Assembly (NCBI RefSeq): GCF_007827465.1
Contig: NZ_VISL01000001.1
Coordinates: 67,001-131,000 of the forward strand
Length of the DNA: 64,000 bases
Source of the DNA: Dokdonia sp. Hel_I_53
Lineage (GTDB): Bacteria; Bacteroidota; Bacteroidia; Flavobacteriales; Flavobacteriaceae
Direction: 5' to 3'
Part shown: positions 41,185-51,700 of the stretch, one piece after another
Layout of the letters: every line of letters begins with the position of its first letter
Numbering within the stretch: position 1 is the stretch's first letter
Translations under genes and position numbers: made by a program
Notes under the pieces: generated by a model
What the model saw: only the letters and a program-made list of their open reading frames with translations
What the model was told of the DNA's origin: nothing
Databases searched by the model: none

Positions 41185-41676
41185 ATGAAAAAAATTCTCC
41201 TTCTAAGCGATACTCACGGTTACATTGATGAGCACATATTGTCCCACGTTAAGTCTGTAGATGAGGTCTGGCATGCGGGAGATATAGGTGACCTTAAAGT
41301 TACTGATAATATAAAAAAATTAAAAACTCTAAGGGCAGTCTATGGAAATATTGACAGTGCAGATGTAAGGCAAGAATTTCCACTTAATAATAGATTTGAT
41401 TGTGAGGGTGTTGATGTATTAATTACTCATATAGGAGGTTACCCAGGTAGGTACTCACCAGCGATACGAGAAGAAATCTATCAAAACCCTCCAAAACTTT
41501 TCATCTGCGGTCATAGCCATATTCTTAAAGTAATGCCAGATAAAAAACGAAGCTTGCTTCACATGAATCCAGGTGCAATAGGTAAACACGGGTTTCACAA
41601 AGTACGTACGATGTTGAGCTTTACTGTTGATACTGGTAAAATTGAAAACTTAGAAGTAATAGAAGTAAAAAGATAA
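41185..41676 (+). CDS. YfcE/MJ0936-type metallophosphoesterase
   Basis: 163-aa cytosolic phosphodiesterase. The ATG at 41185 gives MKKILLLSDTHGY; upstream codons open to 41056 belong to the opposite gene. All five metallophosphoesterase motifs are visible: SDTHG (8-12), HAGDIGD (about 31-37), YGNIDS, THIGGYPG (about 83-90) and CGHSH (about 110-114). Relatives hydrolyse model phosphodiesters and, in some cases, cyclic nucleotides; the natural substrate is unknown. Given the cyclase 2.7 kb away it could degrade a cyclic nucleotide, but nothing direct supports that. Divergent to truA. Confidence 0.88.
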   Translation: MKKILLLSDTHGYIDEHILSHVKSVDEVWHAGDIGDLKVTDNIKKLKTLRAVYGNIDSADVRQEFPLNNRFDCEGVDVLITHIGGYPGRYSPAIREEIYQNPPKLFICGHSHILKVMPDKKRSLLHMNPGAIGKHGFHKVRTMLSFTVDTGKIENLEVIEVKR

Positions 41677-41746
41677 GCCGCAATTGATGAAGTGCTTTGT
41701 CATTTTTTACTAAATATAGGTAAAACTATTTTTGTGTCATACTACA

Positions 41747-41777
41747 TTTGTCTTCCCATTACTTAATGGTATCTTTG
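41747..41777 (+). promoter_or_regulatory. promoter of the cyclophilin-FKBP gene
   Basis: TTTG (41747-41750) and TATCTTTG (41770-41777), exactly 19 bp apart, the best match to the Bacteroidota consensus in the window. A GAGAG purine run lies just before the ATG at 41801. Confidence 0.85.
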
Positions 41778-41800
41778 CAATTCATTAAAAAAGAGAGAAA

Positions 41801-42733
41801 ATGCAAGACGGTATTTACGCAAAAATTTATACTTCAAAAGGTGAAATCACCCTTAAACTAGAGCACGAAAAAACTCCTGGAACAGTTGGTAATTTTGTGG
41901 CATTAGCAGAGGGAAATTTAGAGAATGATAAAAAACCACAAGGAACTCCTTATTACGATGGGCTTACTTTTCACAGAGTAATTCCTGATTTTATGATTCA
42001 AGGAGGTTGTCCATTAGGTACAGGAACAGGTGATGGTGGTTACAAGTTTGATGATGAGATTCACCCAGACCTTAAACATGATGCTCCAGGTGTTTTATCT
42101 ATGGCAAATGCAGGACCTGGAACTAATGGAACTCAATTTTTTATCACGCATATTGCAACAGATTGGTTAGATGGAAAGCATACCGTTTTTGGAAAAGTAG
42201 TTGATGGGCAGGACGTGGTAAATGCGATTGCTCAGGGAGATACTATGGAGAAAGTAGAAATTATTCGAAAGGGTAGTGAGGCAGAGAGCTGGAATGCTGT
42301 TGAAGCATTTAGAACATTTGAAGGAGCAAGAGAAAAGCGAGTAGCTCAAGAAAAGGAAGCACAACAAGCTGAAATTGATAAACTTGCAGCAGGTTTTGAT
42401 AAAACTGATAGTGGTCTTCACTACAAGATTATACAAAAAGGTGACGGAGCAAAAGCTGAAAAAGGTAAAGTTGTTTCTGTTCACTATAAAGGTCAGCTTC
42501 CTGATGGAACTGTGTTTGATAGTTCTTTTAAACGCAACCAACCTATTGATTTTGAATTAGGAGTTGGACAAGTAATCCCAGGATGGGATGAAGGTATCCA
42601 ATTACTTAATGTAGGTGATAAAGCAAGATTAGTAATTCCTTCAGATCTGGCATACGGATCTGCTGGAGCTGGTGGTGTAATTCCTCCTAATGCAACATTA
42701 GTTTTTGATGTAGAGCTTGTTGCTGTTAAATAA
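41801..42733 (+). CDS. cyclophilin-FKBP fusion peptidyl-prolyl isomerase (dual-family immunophilin)
   Basis: 310-aa protein with two unrelated prolyl isomerase domains. Residues 1 to about 155 are a cyclophilin (YYDGLTFHRVIPDFMIQGGCP with the catalytic Arg, TNGTQFFITH, DGKHTVFGKVVDG). A charged helical linker (about 165-205, rich in A, E, K and Q) joins it to an FKBP domain (about 210-310: VSVHYKGQLPDGTVFDSSF, VIPGWDEGIQLLNVGDKARL, YGSAGAGGVIPPNATLVFDVEL). No signal peptide, so cytosolic. Such cyclophilin-FKBP fusions are known from Flavobacterium relatives and some protists. Own promoter and terminator. Confidence 0.95.
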   Translation: MQDGIYAKIYTSKGEITLKLEHEKTPGTVGNFVALAEGNLENDKKPQGTPYYDGLTFHRVIPDFMIQGGCPLGTGTGDGGYKFDDEIHPDLKHDAPGVLSMANAGPGTNGTQFFITHIATDWLDGKHTVFGKVVDGQDVVNAIAQGDTMEKVEIIRKGSEAESWNAVEAFRTFEGAREKRVAQEKEAQQAEIDKLAAGFDKTDSGLHYKIIQKGDGAKAEKGKVVSVHYKGQLPDGTVFDSSFKRNQPIDFELGVGQVIPGWDEGIQLLNVGDKARLVIPSDLAYGSAGAGGVIPPNATLVFDVELVAVK

Positions 42734-42753
42734 GAGCAGCTATATAAAAATCA

Positions 42754-42780
42754 AAAAGCCTGGCAAATGCCAGGCTTTTT
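42754..42780. terminator. bidirectional terminator between the immunophilin and fabH-like genes
   Basis: AAAAAGCCTGGC and GCCAGGCTTTTT arms with a 3-base loop, symmetric A and T tracts between convergent genes. Confidence 0.93.
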
Positions 42781-42803
42781 GATTTTGTAGTATTTCAAAA
42801 TAC

Positions 42804-43811
42804 TTACCACTTGATTATAGAAGAAGCCCATGTAAAACCACTTCCAAAAGCTGCGAGCACAACGGTATCACCTTCCTTAATTTTTCCTTTCTCCCAAGCT
42901 TCTGTGAGAGCTATGGGGATAGAAGCCGCAGTCGTATTTCCATATTTTTGAATATTATTGAATACTTGATCATCAGTAAGTCTAAATTTCTTTTGTACAA
43001 ACTGTGAGATACGTAGATTAGCTTGGTGCGGGATAAGCATATCGATGTCTGATACTTCAAGATTATTTTTAGCAAGTCCTTCCATTATAACTTCAGAAAA
43101 ACGAACTACTGCATTTTTAAACACAAACTGTCCATTCATATGTGGATAGTAAGGAATATCAGTCTGAGGATTTTTTTCTATGAGTTCTGGAACCCACTGT
43201 TCTGTACTCGGGCCTTTTAGTGAAAGTTCTAGAGCATGCTCACCTTCACTATGTAGATGGGAAGATAGTATACCTTTTGTGGTATTTTCTTCACGAGATA
43301 GTATAGCAGCGCCTGCACCATCACCAAAGATCACAGATACAGATCTACCTCTGGTTGTAAAATCTAAACCACCACTGTGATTTTCTGCTCCTATAACGAG
43401 TATATTTTTATACATCCCAGATTTTATAAATTGATCTGCTGTAGCAAGTGCATATATAAAACCAGAACATTGATTACGTACATCAAGAGCAGGGATGGTA
43501 TTCATTTCCATGAGATGTTGTACTTGCACCCCACAGCCAGGAAAATAATAATCTGGACTCAGAGTAGCAAAGACAATCATATCAATATCTTTGTTGGTCA
43601 AACCAGCGCGTTCTATTGCTATAGTAGCTGCTTTAACACCCATTTTAGCTGTAGAATTCCCGTCACCTTTTTTTATATGACGTCTTTCTTTAATGCCTGT
43701 TCGTTCTTGTATCCAAGCATCATTTGTATCCATCAGTTTTGATAGATCATCATTAGTTACTACATTTTCTGGAACGTACTTACCTAAGCCGGTAATTTTA
43801 GAATTATACAT
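42804..43811 (-). CDS. 3-oxoacyl-ACP synthase III family protein (FabH-like)
   Basis: Condensing enzyme of the thiolase fold, likely starting fatty-acid or related chains from acyl-CoA and malonyl-ACP. 335 aa. The triad is intact: Cys115 (RNQCSGFIYALA), His262 (LIPHQANLRI), Asn292 (KYGNTTAASIPIA). An insertion near residues 200-225 (PSTEQWVPELIEKNPQ) is longer than in E. coli FabH (317 aa). It is not beside plsX, rpmF or acpP, so it may be a second FabH with a special role, such as branched-chain or other starter units (inference). A TATATTTG box lies at 43890-43897, minus strand. Confidence 0.87.
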   Translation of the reverse strand: MYNSKITGLGKYVPENVVTNDDLSKLMDTNDAWIQERTGIKERRHIKKGDGNSTAKMGVKAATIAIERAGLTNKDIDMIVFATLSPDYYFPGCGVQVQHLMEMNTIPALDVRNQCSGFIYALATADQFIKSGMYKNILVIGAENHSGGLDFTTRGRSVSVIFGDGAGAAILSREENTTKGILSSHLHSEGEHALELSLKGPSTEQWVPELIEKNPQTDIPYYPHMNGQFVFKNAVVRFSEVIMEGLAKNNLEVSDIDMLIPHQANLRISQFVQKKFRLTDDQVFNNIQKYGNTTAASIPIALTEAWEKGKIKEGDTVVLAAFGSGFTWASSIIKW

Positions 43812-43977
43812 AAAGTAGGTTGATATAAGTATATTAATTAGGACTATTTTTTATAAAAATCTATGTAAAAATTAAACAAAAACAGCCTGCAAATATACTT
43901 TTTTGAGCATCTTTATTATAGAAGAATAGTAATCTTTAATATGCATGCATAGTATTTGAGAAAGATCTTATAAATAA

Positions 43978-44006
43978 GTAAGAGCGCCAGACTAAAGCGC
44001 TCTTAC
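43978..44006 (-). terminator. hairpin downstream of the AarF-like gene
   Basis: GTAAGAGCGC and GCGCTCTTAC arms (10 bp) with a 9-base loop, 60 bases past the stop at 44066 on the minus strand. The flanking T-tract is weak. A smaller GTCAG/CTGAC hairpin (44030-44045) lies between. Confidence 0.65.
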
Positions 44007-44065
44007 AGAAACAATCTAACCAATAAAATGTCAGTCTAACACTGACGCGATCATTATCATCTATA

Positions 44066-45391
44066 TTATGCTACCCAATTTTTAGGGGTGTAATTCTTAA
44101 AATTATTTACAGTGATTGAAGCACCTAAGTCGTGCATCAAATTATAAAGGCCAAAGAACGTTCTGTTTATGTATAAAAAATGTTTGCTACCGCGGTTTCC
44201 ATTCATCTTACGTATCTCTGTATCCCTGCTATATTTTTCACTTAGTTTACCGATCTTGTCAAAAAAATCATTGTCATTAAAATCAAATGTTTCCTGTTGC
44301 ATAGGCTGTGTAAATAAACTTAGCATTTCATGGAAAAGCTCAGAGAAGAATTTTACATTTTTGGGGGAATCATCTTCTCTGAGAATTTCCAACTCGTATA
44401 ATTTTTTTTCAAAAATGACTGAGTTATTAATGTTTTTTGGATCTGCTAGTTCAAAATATGGTATATAAAATTCTTTAGGAATATGTTTAATACATCCAAA
44501 ATCGATCGCGATAAGTTCTCCTAGTTTACTCACCATAAAGTTACCTGGATGTGGATCTGCGTGAACTCTATGAAGCACATGTATTTGAAACATATAAAAA
44601 TCCCATAGTGCTTGACCTAAATTATTAGTTTTTACTTGATCATTGTTACGAGCGGCAAATTCACTGAGGTGCTCTCCATCCATCCAGTCCATTGTTAAAA
44701 TTCGTTCGCTAGACAACTCTGGATAATACTCTGGAAATTTAATATTGGGTATCACTGAACAATCTTTTGCCATTGCGATGCTTTGTTCAAGCTCAAGATG
44801 GTAATTTGTTTCTTCTAATAATTTTTCTTCTACCTCTTTAAAATACTTTTCTTTCCCTTCTCCTTGTAAATTAAACATTTTTTTTGCTATGGGTTTTACT
44901 AGTGCGAGGTCACTACTGATACTGCTTGCGACTCCAGGATATTGAATTTTCACAGCAAGTTTTTTCCCATCCAGTGTGGCCTGATGAACCTGGCCTATAC
45001 TAGCAGCATTTACGCTTTGAGCCGCAAACGTATCAAATAGATCTTCTGGGTAGTTACCCAAATATTTTTTAAATGTTTTTCTCACTAATGGAGCAGAGAG
45101 CGGAGGAACAGAAAATTGAGAAAGTGAGAATTTTTCAACATATGCTCTTGGCATAATGTTTTTCTCCATACTTAACATTTGAGCAACTTTAAGAGCGCTT
45201 CCTTTTAGATTTTTTAATCCATCATAAATATCTTCTGCATTAGCTTCATTGAGTTCTTCTTTAGAAAGGGATGGATTGACCACTTTCTTCCCATAATATT
45301 TTGCATAATTTGCTCCAACTTTAACCCCAGTTGAGACGAGCTTTGATGCTCTTTGTAGTTTAGATGTTGGTATGTGGTCTATCGTTTTCAT
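44066..45391 (-). CDS. ABC1/AarF/UbiB family atypical kinase-like protein
   Basis: 441 aa of the UbiB/Coq8/ABC1 family, atypical kinases with ATPase activity linked to lipid and quinone metabolism. Family marks: the KxGQ-like region (LKGSALKVAQMLSMEKN, with VAQ in place of the usual GQ), AAQSVNAASIGQVHQA, the invariant Lys in LAVKIQYPGV, LLEETNYHLELEQ, catalytic HADPHPGNFMV and IDFGCIK. No membrane helix is seen at the C-terminus, unlike UbiB, so it is the soluble type. Its probable partner is the TetR-like regulator 88 bp upstream on the same strand. Substrate unknown. Confidence 0.87.
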   Translation of the reverse strand: MKTIDHIPTSKLQRASKLVSTGVKVGANYAKYYGKKVVNPSLSKEELNEANAEDIYDGLKNLKGSALKVAQMLSMEKNIMPRAYVEKFSLSQFSVPPLSAPLVRKTFKKYLGNYPEDLFDTFAAQSVNAASIGQVHQATLDGKKLAVKIQYPGVASSISSDLALVKPIAKKMFNLQGEGKEKYFKEVEEKLLEETNYHLELEQSIAMAKDCSVIPNIKFPEYYPELSSERILTMDWMDGEHLSEFAARNNDQVKTNNLGQALWDFYMFQIHVLHRVHADPHPGNFMVSKLGELIAIDFGCIKHIPKEFYIPYFELADPKNINNSVIFEKKLYELEILREDDSPKNVKFFSELFHEMLSLFTQPMQQETFDFNDNDFFDKIGKLSEKYSRDTEIRKMNGNRGSKHFLYINRTFFGLYNLMHDLGASITVNNFKNYTPKNWVA

Positions 45392-45479
45392 ATGTAATTG
45401 ATACTAGAGGTATCATAAAATTTATACTGATGTATTGATTTTTTTAAACTATTTTTTCATTCTTGACTTTTATAGTATT

Positions 45480-46175
45480 TCAACGGTTTGTTGAAAATTT
45501 TTCTTTTACTAGAAACTTTCCAAAGTCAATAATACTTTCTAAGGGTGTTGTTTCAAAAACATCAAATATGGCTTTTACAGATTTTTCTATGGCAACATCT
45601 GTTTTTTCAAAAGAAGGTGAATTGTCTTGTATCCAATATTTCAATAAAAATAAAAATTGAACCCAAGCTCCTTCACTAAATAGACGGACAGGATTTTTAG
45701 AAATTTTATAATTTTTATCATCATTTGACATTTCTATAAGGGAGGCGGCAAATGCTTTTAATTCATCGCGCAATTTCTTAAGTTGATTCATTTTTCTAAG
45801 CATGCTTTTATGCTCATCTAGAGCAAAAAGCACATAGCTTCTGTTAGCAGTTAATATTTCAAAAAAAGTAAAGAAATAAGAAAGCATTTTTTCCTTATTT
45901 GGGTATTCTTCAAAACCTGGCGTGTTCTTTAAAACCCTAAGCGTATTGGTGTGAAACGCAGTCCAAATACCCATTTTAAGATTTTCAAAGGATCCAAAAT
46001 GATTATAGAAATCTGTTTCCTCAATTGCATTGTCTTTACAAAATCTATAAACTGTAAGTGGCTCTGCTCCGTGCTCTAAGACATAGTCCATATACTTTTC
46101 TATCAGAAAAGCATTTGTAACTTCTTTTTTCTTGGATTTAGTGCTTTTTGCTGTCTTTTTTTTTACAGTTGCCAT
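45480..46175 (-). CDS. TetR-like transcriptional regulator
   Basis: 231 aa from the ATG at 46175. A lysine-rich N-terminal arm (about residues 1-20) precedes a helix-turn-helix domain resembling TetR (FLIEKYMDYVLEHGAEPLTV, then RFCKDNAIEETDFYNHFGSFENLK), and an all-helical C-terminal ligand domain follows (TANRSYVLFALDEHKSMLRK). The recognition helix is less typical than in canonical TetR proteins. It probably controls itself and the AarF-like gene 88 bp downstream; the effector is unknown. The same pairing is common in flavobacteria. Confidence 0.8.
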   Translation of the reverse strand: MATVKKKTAKSTKSKKKEVTNAFLIEKYMDYVLEHGAEPLTVYRFCKDNAIEETDFYNHFGSFENLKMGIWTAFHTNTLRVLKNTPGFEEYPNKEKMLSYFFTFFEILTANRSYVLFALDEHKSMLRKMNQLKKLRDELKAFAASLIEMSNDDKNYKISKNPVRLFSEGAWVQFLFLLKYWIQDNSPSFEKTDVAIEKSVKAIFDVFETTPLESIIDFGKFLVKEKFSTNR

Positions 46176-46550
46176 CTTTAATATCAATTTACGTAAAGAT
46201 ACAAGATGTTTAATATTTCATCATAATTATTAAACAAAATATTGAGTTAAATTTGTTTCATATTTAATGAAACAATATGCTATTCATTAGTATGTCTGTT
46301 GTGGTTTGGGACCCTTATAATATTTTTTTTTAATGTGGTTTCTCGGTTAATTACATGGAAAGATTTTAATGTTTTAATTGTGGGTGTTGCGCTTTCGCGA
46401 AAGCGTAACTAAGAAATATCCAGTTTTAAGATATACATCAATTGTCTTATATCAATCCTTTTTTCTGTCAGCTTGTCATACTTTTTCTGCTGGCATAATG
46501 ATTGACTTATGGGTAGTGTAAAAAAACAATAATAATTAAATACATATATA
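46176..46550. other. intergenic region upstream of dnaK
   Basis: About 375 AT-rich bases between divergent genes, with no ORF or RNA gene that I can support. It holds a palindrome copy at 46386-46409 and should contain the dnaK promoter; I find no clean TTTG/TAnnTTTG pair (the nearest is TACTTTTT near 46479) and no recognisable heat-shock operator such as CIRCE. Confidence 0.6.
46386..46409. repeat. dispersed palindrome, 24-bp form, upstream of dnaK
   Basis: Imperfect 24-bp palindrome (GTTGCGC left arm, GCGTAAC right arm) around the intact core GCTTTCGCGAAAGC at 46391-46404. Confidence 0.93.
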
Positions 46551-48455
46551 ATGAGTAAAATAATAGGAATTGACTTAGGTACTACCAACTCGTGCGTTGC
46601 TGTAATGGAAGGTAACGAACCAACGGTTATACCTAATGCAGAAGGAAAACGTACTACACCATCAGTAATTGCATTTGTAGAAGGTGGTGAAATTAAAGTA
46701 GGTGATCCAGCAAAAAGACAAGCTGTTACAAACCCAACAAAGACAATCGCTTCTATAAAGCGTTTTATGGGTAATAAATATAGTGAGAGCTCTAAAGAGG
46801 CAGATCGCTCTGCGTACACTGTTGTAAAAGGTGATAATGATACTCCTCGTGTTGATATTGATGGAAGATTATATACACCACAAGAATTATCTGCTATGAT
46901 TCTTCAAAAAATGAAGAAAACAGCAGAAGATTATCTTGGGCAAGATGTATCAAGAGCTGTAATTACAGTACCTGCTTACTTTAATGATTCACAAAGACAA
47001 GCTACTAAAGAAGCAGGCGAAATTGCAGGCCTTAAAGTAGAGCGTATTATCAATGAGCCTACTGCAGCAGCACTTGCATATGGTCTTGATAAGAAGGATA
47101 CAGACCAAAAGATTGTAGTATTTGATTTTGGTGGAGGAACACATGATGTATCTATCTTAGAGTTAGGAGATGGTGTATTTGAAGTACTATCTACAGACGG
47201 AGATACGCACTTAGGTGGTGATGATGTAGATCAAAAAATAATTAATTGGCTAGCAGAAGAATTCAAATCTGAAGAAGATATGGACCTTCGTAAGGACCCT
47301 ATGGCACTTCAAAGACTGAAGGAAGCTGCAGAGAAAGCTAAGATTGAGTTATCTTCTTCTACTTCAACAGAAATTAACCTTCCTTATGTTACAGCTACAG
47401 CAAGCGGACCAAAGCACTTGGTACGTACATTGAGCCGTGCAAAGTTTGAGGCTTTAATTGATGATTTAGTAAAGAGAACAATAGAGCCGTGTCAAACAGC
47501 ACTTAAGTCTGCTGGATTAAGCACTGGAGATATTGATGAAATCATTTTAGTAGGAGGTTCTACACGTATTCCTGCAGTACAAGCAGCGGTAGAGAAGTTC
47601 TTTGGAAAAGCACCTTCAAAAGGAGTTAATCCAGATGAGGTTGTTGCAATTGGAGCAGCGATACAAGGTGGAGTATTAACAGGAGATGTAAAAGATGTTT
47701 TACTTCTTGATGTGACACCATTATCTTTAGGTATCGAAACAATGGGTAATGTATTTACAAAACTCATTGAAGCTAACACTACCATACCTACTAAGAAATC
47801 TCAAGTTTTCTCAACAGCAGCAGATAATCAGCCTTCTGTGGATATTCATGTACTTCAAGGAGAGCGCCCAATGGCAGCTGATAATAAAACAATAGGACGT
47901 TTTCAACTTACAGATATTCCACCAGCACAGCGTGGAGTACCACAAATTGAAGTAACTTTTGATATTGATGCCAATGGTATTATCAAAGTGAGTGCTGTAG
48001 ATAAAGCTACTGGAAAGTCTCAAGATATTAGAATTGAAGCATCTTCTGGATTGTCTGAAGAAGAAATTGCAAAAATGAAAGCTGAAGCAGAAGCTAATGC
48101 TGAATCTGATAAAAAAGCAAAAGAAACGGCAGATAAGATCAATGAAGCTGATGGAATGATCTTCCAGACTGAAAAGCAACTTACTGAATTTGGTGACAAA
48201 TTATCTGATGATAAGAAGAAGCCTATCGAAGATGCTCTTGCAGAATTAAAAGCTGCTTATGAGACAAAATCTGTAGATGCGATTACTCCTGCTCTTGATA
48301 AAATCAATGAAGCTTGGAAAGTTGCTTCTGAGGAGATGTACAAAGCTCAAGCAGATGCAGCTGGAGCTGGGCAACCAGGACCTGATGCACAGGCAGAACC
48401 ACAAGGTGATGCTAGTTCTGATGTAGAAGACGTAGACTTTGAAGAAGTGAAGTAG
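46551..48455 (+). CDS. dnaK: molecular chaperone DnaK (Hsp70)
   Basis: ATP-dependent chaperone for folding and stress recovery. 634 aa, the usual length. ATPase domain: [18 protein letters not shown] at the N-terminus, [30 protein letters not shown] block (here [20 protein letters not shown]), [15 protein letters not shown], and [13 protein letters not shown]. The substrate-binding domain contains [16 protein letters not shown] and the interdomain linker, and a helical lid follows ending in an acidic tail [11 protein letters not shown], a variant of the EEVD-type end. dnaJ and grpE are not adjacent. Strong terminator at 48510. Confidence 0.97.
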   Translation: MSKIIGIDLGTTNSCVAVMEGNEPTVIPNAEGKRTTPSVIAFVEGGEIKVGDPAKRQAVTNPTKTIASIKRFMGNKYSESSKEADRSAYTVVKGDNDTPRVDIDGRLYTPQELSAMILQKMKKTAEDYLGQDVSRAVITVPAYFNDSQRQATKEAGEIAGLKVERIINEPTAAALAYGLDKKDTDQKIVVFDFGGGTHDVSILELGDGVFEVLSTDGDTHLGGDDVDQKIINWLAEEFKSEEDMDLRKDPMALQRLKEAAEKAKIELSSSTSTEINLPYVTATASGPKHLVRTLSRAKFEALIDDLVKRTIEPCQTALKSAGLSTGDIDEIILVGGSTRIPAVQAAVEKFFGKAPSKGVNPDEVVAIGAAIQGGVLTGDVKDVLLLDVTPLSLGIETMGNVFTKLIEANTTIPTKKSQVFSTAADNQPSVDIHVLQGERPMAADNKTIGRFQLTDIPPAQRGVPQIEVTFDIDANGIIKVSAVDKATGKSQDIRIEASSGLSEEEIAKMKAEAEANAESDKKAKETADKINEADGMIFQTEKQLTEFGDKLSDDKKKPIEDALAELKAAYETKSVDAITPALDKINEAWKVASEEMYKAQADAAGAGQPGPDAQAEPQGDASSDVEDVDFEEVK

Positions 48456-48509
48456 ATTTGCTTCAATAGACTGTAATTAGAAGTCTAATATTCAACAACG
48501 TAATTATCT

Positions 48510-48545
48510 AAAATCCTGAGTTCTTAAGAACTCAGGATTTTTTTA
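48510..48545 (+). terminator. intrinsic terminator of dnaK
   Basis: AAATCCTGAGTTC and GAACTCAGGATTT arms (13 bp) with a 4-base loop and a T-run. Confidence 0.93.
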
Positions 48546-48729
48546 TTTAATATTGCTCATCCCTACAATGTTTTAAAGTCTCAACCTATACGCTTTAGAT
48601 ATTGATAATAAGTAAGAAAACTGTTTATTATCAGCACTCTATATGCTTTTTTTGAGGTGCATTTTCTAGAGTATTTCATTATTTCATAAAGAAATACTAT
48701 TATATTCGCGAAATTAAATTAAATTTTAT

Positions 48730-51700
48730 ATGGGGAAACTTTACTTTTTTTTAATATTATTACTAATTACAAGTGTTACTTCTTACAGTCAGTGTGCAGA
48801 AGAAGTGACTTATGTAGTATGTGATATGACTACTGTAGACGATGATGGTGATAGCATACCAGATGGTATCATTAATCTTTACGAAGAGCTTAGTGCAATT
48901 ACTGGAACTACAATAAATGATACTGATGGTATGTTTTTGGATCCAGACTTCAACTTTGCTCTTGATCCTGGAGGCAATGGAGATCTTTATCTTTGGAATT
49001 TAGATAATTCTTCGGAATTTGAATCGAGCTATCAATTTCAATTTTTAGATTCTAGTTCTGGATGTCCAGATGATATCCGCTATTTGTTCAATATTGTATT
49101 AGGGCCTTTCGCTGGCACTCCTACACCGCAGTCTGGTTCTTCATCAGCAAATATAACTGTCTGTGAAGCGGGGCTTATAGATTTTGATTTGTTTCAAGTT
49201 TTTGAATCTAACCCAGCACCTCACGAGAATGGAGTATGGGCTTTCATAGGTAATGACGGGGATCCCACAAATTTTCAGTTCTTATCTCAAGAGGGTAGAT
49301 TTTCTGCTACGATTCCTTACTCACCAAACGATGGAAGTTTAGTAGACTCAGATGTTTTTGAATTTACATATACTGTAGAGGGAATAGCACCTTGTGCAGC
49401 AGAAGATGTATCAACTTTTAGAGTAGAAGTAGTTAGAGATATTCAGTCAGGAAGTCCAGGATCTGAATTCTTGTGCCAATCAGAAATGGTTGCAGGGGGA
49501 ACCTGGGATAGAAATATTTCTCTTGCTACAGAATATCTTGCAAATGAAGATGTAGAAGGGACTTGGTCAAGTGACTTTGATCCAAGTGGTCAAATTTCAG
49601 GACCTGGAGATGATACTATTAATCTTTACCAAGCATATTTAGATTATGTAACTACGTTTGGTCCAGCTATAGGTTGTTTATCTTTTTCATATACCTATAC
49701 CGTTGAACCAAGGATCAATCTAGCAGATTGTAATGAAAAAGAGTCTACCATCACATTTACTATTTCAGAAGAAATTAGACCATTCTCGCAAACAGTAGCT
49801 TATGAAATTTGTGAGGATGCAGAGTCGCCGGTAAGTCTAGACTTGTACGACCAATTAGAATTTACAACTGAGGTATGGAATAACCCTTCTACAGGGATGG
49901 ATCAAAATGTTCTTTTTGATTACCCTAATGATAACTGTACTAACTGGGAACTTATATCAGGACCCTCTACTTTAGGAATTCTTAATAACACAGGTCGCGT
50001 GCCAGGTAACTCTACCATAGATTGGTGTAGTGCTTTTATAAACGGTATTGGTTATACGACAAATTATAGGTCAAGAGGAAGAATAAGTTTTGCCGGAGCA
50101 GACCCTGGAACTTATGTTTTTAGATATACGGTATTGCCATCTTATCATTGTCAAATTGTTGGTTCATGCAATACAGATGCTAGTTGTACGCACCCTTGTG
50201 ATATACAAACGGCAGATGTTGTTGTTGTTATACATCCTAAAAACTATGCTGGAGAAGATACAACAGATATCGAGGAAAATCAATTTTGTGAATCTGATGG
50301 CACGCTAGTATTGACAGACCTTCTTAATACAAATGGGACAGATACTGTTTACGTAGGACCTGACGGCGTTTGGACAGATTTAGACACTCAAACAACAATT
50401 GATAACAACTTTACAATACCCGAGATAACTACAGTTACACAAGATTTTAACTTTGAATATAACACTATTACTGATGAAGGTTGTACAGACGCTGCTTTAT
50501 TAAGTTTTAGAGTTTTTCAACAATATGATCCAGGGATGGATAGCTCTGTTGATGTATGTAGGGATGGTGGTGAGATTGATTTATTCACATTAATAGCTGG
50601 AACTCCAGATACTAACGGAAGTTGGACAGGACCAGATGGATATACAAGTGATACAAATACAGCCCCATTTGACCCTTCGACAAATACAACTGGAGATTAT
50701 ATTTACACTGTTCCTGATAATGGGTTATGCTTGAGTGCCCAAGCAATAATAACAGTATCAATAGGCGATGCAGATTATGCTGGCGAAGATGTCTCTGGTG
50801 TTGAATTGTGTGATAGTGCTGGATCAGTAAATTTATTTGATTTGCTAGACCCAGATGGAACTGCTAATGTAACTCAAGGAGGCGAATTTACAGACGCCTC
50901 TAATACTGTCATTTCAAATCCATTTGTTTTTCCGGCTATAGATACTCAACAAACGTATGAGTTTACCTATACAACAACATCTACTGCAGGTTGTACTGAT
51001 CAAGCAATTTTAAATTTTACTGTATTTGAACAGAAAGATGCAGGAATAGATGCAATTACAGAATATTGTGAGAATGAAGACATGATAGTAAACCTTTTTA
51101 GTCTTTTAAATGGTACACCTGATGATAATGGAGACTGGACTGGCCCTGATAATTATAGTGCATCTGGTTCTTCAGCAGAGATTAATCCAACAACTGCAGT
51201 AAGCGGCGTCTATACCTATAGTTTTGCAGAAGTAGGAGGGTGTGCAGCCAGTACAGCCACAGTAACAGTAACTGTTTATGAAGAGGTAACTGCTGGAGCA
51301 GAGATAAATACATCTGTGTGTCCTGGTGATTATACGCTTTTCTTGTCAGATCTATTAGAAGATGGAGCTACTCTTGGAGGAGAATTTATTGACCTCGATA
51401 CGATGTTAGAAGTACCTGGTGGTACAGTTGAGGTAGCCAGTCTTGGTGAAAATACTTTTTCTTATTTATATATTGTTGAGAATGGTACCTGCCCACAGGA
51501 TGACACAACCATAACATTTACTATAACAGCAAGACCTGAAGAGCCTACGGTATCAAACGTTGCAGAGTTTTACTGTATTAATGATGGAATAACTCTAGGA
51601 GATCTCAATGTTGAAGGAGCAGATGAATTTGCTTGGTTCGCTTTCGCGGAAGCGGGAGAAGAGTTACCGTTATCTACCTTATTAGTAGACGGAGAGGTAT

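Noticed and set aside
42167..42541. Minus-strand frame inside the cyclophilin-FKBP gene
   Set aside because: Composition typical of an antisense shadow, with no start signal.
46488..46505. TGGCATAATGATTGAC resembling a sigma-54 promoter before dnaK
   Set aside because: The -12 element is GA, not the required GC, and no activator site is visible.
48701..48713. TATTCGCGAAATT next to the T9SS gene start
   Set aside because: Only the TTCGCGAA centre matches; it also reads as a poor -7 box (TATATTCG). Not counted as a copy.
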